Shown here: in pieces, positions 61,315 through 64,000 of the stretch
Position numbering within the stretch: position 1 is the first letter of the stretch
Layout of the letters: every line of letters starts with the position of its first letter
From: a bacterium
Lineage (GTDB): Bacteria > Bacteroidota > Ignavibacteria > Kapaibacteriales > UBA7675
NCBI GenBank assembly: GCA_030430495.1
Contig: JAUIKM010000023.1
Location: 26,388-90,387 of the forward strand
Reading direction: 5' to 3'
DNA length: 64,000 nucleotides
Position numbers and translations under genes: made by a program
The notes under the pieces: generated by a model
What the model was told of the DNA's origin: nothing
The model's database searches: none
What the model saw: only the letters and a program-made list of their open reading frames with translations

Positions 61315-61941
61315 GTGAAAAGCAGCCAGAAAGAGGCGTATAAGAGAATCGTCGCTCTGGGCGATTCTCTCACATGGGGATATCCGGGCGCGTTCAAGGT
61401 GGCAGGCGGACAGGGGATTCTGCGGCGTTCGGAGCACAATTGGCCGGCACAATTGGAGCGCGAGGTCGGAGTCGAGGTCGTGAATGTCGGTGTCAACGGC
61501 GATACCTTCGGATGCATGCTGCAACGACTGCGAAGGGATGTGTTTGCGCACGGAGCGGATACGGTGATTGTTACCGGCGGATCAAACGACGTGGCCCACG
61601 GGCTGAACAGCGGTCAGATTCAGCGTCGCGCGCTCGGTCTGAGCCAGGAATTGGAACGGCATCGCCTGAAGGTTGTGTGGGGCATTCCGCCGACCTATGT
61701 GCCGGAGTTGGTCGGGCGCTACTGGAACGATGCGCCGGTGGACAAAATTGCCGAAACGCGCGGGGAGCTGACGGCATTCAGCAACTGGCTGCGTCGCTGG
61801 GCCGCGCGAACGATCGATTTTGACGCCGCGCTGCGCCTCTCCGGGATTCCGCTGGAAGAGTTGCTGCCGGACGGGATTCACCCGACCGATCAGGCCTACG
61901 ACCTGATGGCGGCGGCGGCCGTGGAGGTTTTTACGACCTGA
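61315..61941 (+). CDS. SGNH/GDSL hydrolase
   Basis: 208 residues from the GTG at 61315, with a GAGGGG ribosome binding site about 10 bases upstream. Block I VALGDSLTWG (nucleophile Ser near residue 17), block II VNVGVNGDTF, block III VTGGSNDVAHGL and block V DGIHPTDQAYDL (catalytic Asp-His) are all present. No signal peptide at this start, so probably cytosolic lysophospholipase/esterase-like. Diverges from the MFS gene. Its end overlaps the end of the convergent DUF6544-like gene by 11 bp. Confidence 0.88.
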   Translation: MKSSQKEAYKRIVALGDSLTWGYPGAFKVAGGQGILRRSEHNWPAQLEREVGVEVVNVGVNGDTFGCMLQRLRRDVFAHGADTVIVTGGSNDVAHGLNSGQIQRRALGLSQELERHRLKVVWGIPPTYVPELVGRYWNDAPVDKIAETRGELTAFSNWLRRWAARTIDFDAALRLSGIPLEELLPDGIHPTDQAYDLMAAAAVEVFTT

Positions 61942-62770
61942 ACGCCATATCGATGTCGCGCAGGGTAAAACGCGCGTACTCAAATTCCTGGCCGCTGCCC
62001 ATGTGGTTCTGCCACGCAAAGCTGACCTGCGAGGGCAGGCGGAATCCAGCGAATTCTTTGTAGGCCGCGCAGCGCATCACAAAGTGTTCGTGCACAAAAC
62101 TGCCGCGATAATCGCGGTAGCGGTCGTCGCTGCTGACGTCCGCCACGTCGCCGTTTTCATCAAAGCGAAAGGTCGCCGAGGCCTGAAGCGCGCCGTCGCG
62201 AATCACGGCGCGGGCGCTGTTTTCATCCAGCGATTTCCAGGAGATCGGACCGCCGGGAGCCAGTGCGGCGGGGAACCAGACGGCTTCGGTCAGGAATCGC
62301 GACAGCAGCGAAATGTCCGCCTCGTCGCCATGCGACTCCATAAAGGGAATCACGCCGAAGAGTTTGATGGAGCCCAGCCCGGTTTCGTCGACGTAGATAA
62401 GCTGTGCGCTGCGCCGCGTTTTGCGGGTTTTGATGACGGCGTCCCAGATAAGTGCGGGTTTGTTGATCACGACCACTTCTCTTGCCCTCAGCTCGCGCCA
62501 GTCGGCTTTGGGTGTCGGCCGGATTTCGCCGTCGATATGGAGTTCGGCGCTTGACAGTGTTTTGGCGTCGGCGGGAATGGCGCGGTCCAGGTAGCGCCGG
62601 ACGCAGGCAGGCAGTGCGGTGTTGGCGCCGGCGGATTTTTCGACCTGAATCAATTCGTAGGCCGAGCGGATGGCGCGCCGGATTCGCAGCCGCATGCGCA
62701 GGAGTTGGGCCAGCGACGCGACGAGAATAATGCCGAGCATGGATCCGGCGATAATGGAAAACTGCTGCAT
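61931..62770 (-). CDS. DUF6544-like membrane-anchored protein
   Basis: 279 residues from the ATG at 62770 (MQQFSIIAG). One N-terminal helix (residues 5-27), then a conserved soluble domain: LPACVRRYLDRAIP near 50, ADWRELRAREVVVINKPALIWDA near 95, and SRFLTEAVWFPAAL and GDVADVSSDDRYRD further on. This matches the DUF6544 (formerly DUF6920) pattern in order and length. Function unknown. The start is chosen because upstream codons lack coding character. Confidence 0.78.
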   Translation of the reverse strand: MQQFSIIAGSMLGIILVASLAQLLRMRLRIRRAIRSAYELIQVEKSAGANTALPACVRRYLDRAIPADAKTLSSAELHIDGEIRPTPKADWRELRAREVVVINKPALIWDAVIKTRKTRRSAQLIYVDETGLGSIKLFGVIPFMESHGDEADISLLSRFLTEAVWFPAALAPGGPISWKSLDENSARAVIRDGALQASATFRFDENGDVADVSSDDRYRDYRGSFVHEHFVMRCAAYKEFAGFRLPSQVSFAWQNHMGSGQEFEYARFTLRDIDMAFRS

Positions 62771-62904
62771 ACTTGTCCGTGGTTTGGTCCGCTGAACACG
62801 TTGTCGGGCTGCGTCAGTGTCGGCGCAAGCCCGAAAATTAGACTCTGGCGGCGAGATTATCAACCGGCGGCGCCAAGTTCTACCGTTCAGCGGCTGTTCC
62901 GGCG

Positions 62905-63126
62905 CGTTCAACCACGTTGTAATGGCCGTTTAATTTTTTGGGCATTGAGATTCAAACCTGTGTTTGTAGACTTGGGGAGCGTCGGGAGGCGATCGGTCGC
63001 GGCGCTCTGGAATTTGGACGAGAGGCCAAAAAAAATCTGCGAATGTGCGGACGGACTGTCTGTGCTCTTTGGGGAAATATTGGCGGCGGTGGCGGGTACT
63101 GGGTGGGCCCAAAGATTCAACGGAGG
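62905..63126. repeat. Long intergenic repeat, type B copy 1
   Basis: Starts CGTTCAACCACGTTGTAATGG, ends GGGCCCAAAGATTCAACGGAGG. Over 90% identical by eye to 63670-63892. Shares terminal and internal blocks with the type A repeats at 50.0-50.8 kb. Confidence 0.85.
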
Positions 63127-63669
63127 GCTCCGCGTCTTTGGGCACAGACTTCGAACTTGAAACTCATCTCGGGTATTCAATTACTTGCCGTCCGACTCGA
63201 CTTCCGGCGATTTGACAACTCGTTTTTACGTCTGCCTCGTTTTCCACCTGGCCGTGTGAATACCTTGCCTGGCCACAGCTGCTTTCAACTGACGTTCCTG
63301 TTTGTTCTTGTGTTTGCGATTGCAGCGCTTTGCCGCCGCGCTGCCGGTACATTCAGCATGCCGTTCAATAAATCCATGCTGTTTGCGCGGGACTGCACGC
63401 CTTAACACATGGATTTTGTTCCTTGCCTGACTTTCTTGTTTGTCACGGGGATAGAAATTTCGAGCCTGTTTTCCATTCCCGAACGCGAAGCCGACCGGAA
63501 TTCAGTCGGTTGATTCTTAAACAAGGCTGAGTGCTGTGGCTGTTTTCAAGTCCGTTGGCATTGTCGGACGATGTTGAAATCTTGAGCCGCGTGGTTCTTC
63601 AACCTTGTTTGTAGCGTTGCCGTGACAACCTCCGCGTTTAACACTGCCCGTTCGTCGGCCGACTACGCC

Positions 63670-63892
63670 CGTTCAACCACGTTGTAATGGGCGTTTAACT
63701 TTTTTGGCGTTGAAATTCGATCGTGTGTTTGTAGACTTGGGGAGCGTCGGGAGGCGATCGGTCGCGGCGCTCTGGAATTTGGACGAGAGGCCGAAAAAAG
63801 ATCTGCGAACGTGCGGACGGACTGTCTGTGCTCTTTGGGGAAATATTGGCGGCGGTGGCGGGTACTGGGTGGGCCCAAAGATTCAACGGAGG
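63670..63892. repeat. Long intergenic repeat, type B copy 2
   Basis: Same orientation as copy 1. It starts CGTTCAACCACGTTGTAATGG, contains TGTTTGTAGACTTGGGGAGC, and ends GATTCAACGGAGG. About 540 bp separate the two copies. Confidence 0.85.
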
Positions 63893-64000
63893 AGTCTGCC
63901 CTGGAGTCAGTCTTTGAGACTGAAAACTCGAGGCTCAAGTTTGTGTGGCCGGATTCGAACAAAACGCCAGGCGATTGTTAAACAGATTCCTTTACCTTTA

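Larger units (their letters stand above)
62771..64000. other. Repeat-filled gene-free end of the window
   Basis: 1.2 kb without a credible gene. It holds the two type B repeats (62905-63126, 63670-63892) and a partial dispersed repeat (CTTTCTTGTTTGTCACGGGGAT near 63431-63452). Confidence 0.6.

Noticed and set aside
63945..63975. GGATTCGAAC, resembling the T-arm of a tRNA on the minus strand
   Set aside because: The flanking bases do not form a T-stem, and no anticodon or acceptor arm can be found before the window ends.

Overview
The window is about 60% GC, fully bacterial and densely coded, with no rRNA, convincing tRNA, CRISPR array, transposase or phage gene. Several secreted proteins end in a Por/type IX-like C-terminal sorting module, and there are HmuY haem-binding proteins, TonB receptors with an N-terminal carboxypeptidase-like plug extension, and OmpA proteins with two OmpA-like modules. 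This combination points to a high-GC member of the FCB group (Bacteroidota, Ignavibacteria or Kapabacteria-like). The phylum-level placement is inference.

Layout. 0-5.2 kb: a secreted beta-propeller (SBBP) protein and an OmpA-family protein. 5.6-7.2 kb (minus): ECF sigma factor and TPR-bearing anti-sigma-like membrane protein. 8.1-8.9 kb: a cation-exchanger-like membrane protein. 9.5-19.1 kb: a membrane-microdomain operon (YqiJ/NfeD-like protein, short SPFH protein, full flotillin, 1657-residue AAA+ ATPase, MOSC protein). 19.3-24.0 kb: small membrane protein, unknown secreted protein, two tandem PF07399-type Na+/H+ antiporter paralogues. 24.7-27.2 kb: a cluster of DUF2569-like membrane proteins ending in an internally deleted 58-codon remnant. 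27.2-29.5 kb: trans-aconitate methyltransferase-like protein and a DUF2235 hydrolase.

29.5-43.2 kb (all minus) is a haem-acquisition region in two related halves. The distal half is TonB receptor, decayed hmuY, HmuY with sorting domain, HmuS, HmuT, HmuU, HmuV, headed by a 19-bp palindrome. The other half is HmuY, TonB receptor, HmuY-like lipoprotein. 43.6-49.7 kb (plus): tail-specific protease, DinB-like protein, FG-GAP/UnbV protein and a DUF6265-like protein. 50.9-59.6 kb (minus) is a sugar-biosynthesis operon (NeuB/SpsE-type synthase, KdsC-type phosphatase, SDR, class III aminotransferase, split transketolase, SpsF-type cytidylyltransferase, HP-motif transferase-like protein, sterol-desaturase-like hydroxylase). 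It probably makes and transfers an unusual CMP-activated keto-sugar acid. An MFS transporter, an SGNH hydrolase and a DUF6544-like protein follow.

Three features cut across the genes. TTAA tetramers are abundant in some genes and nearly absent from others, even between tandem paralogues. A dispersed intergenic repeat of about 50-65 bp contains a TTGTTTGTCAC core and in one place forms a perfect 16-bp inverted repeat. A second intergenic repeat of about 220-270 bp occurs as two close pairs near 50 kb and 63 kb. All counts were made by eye.
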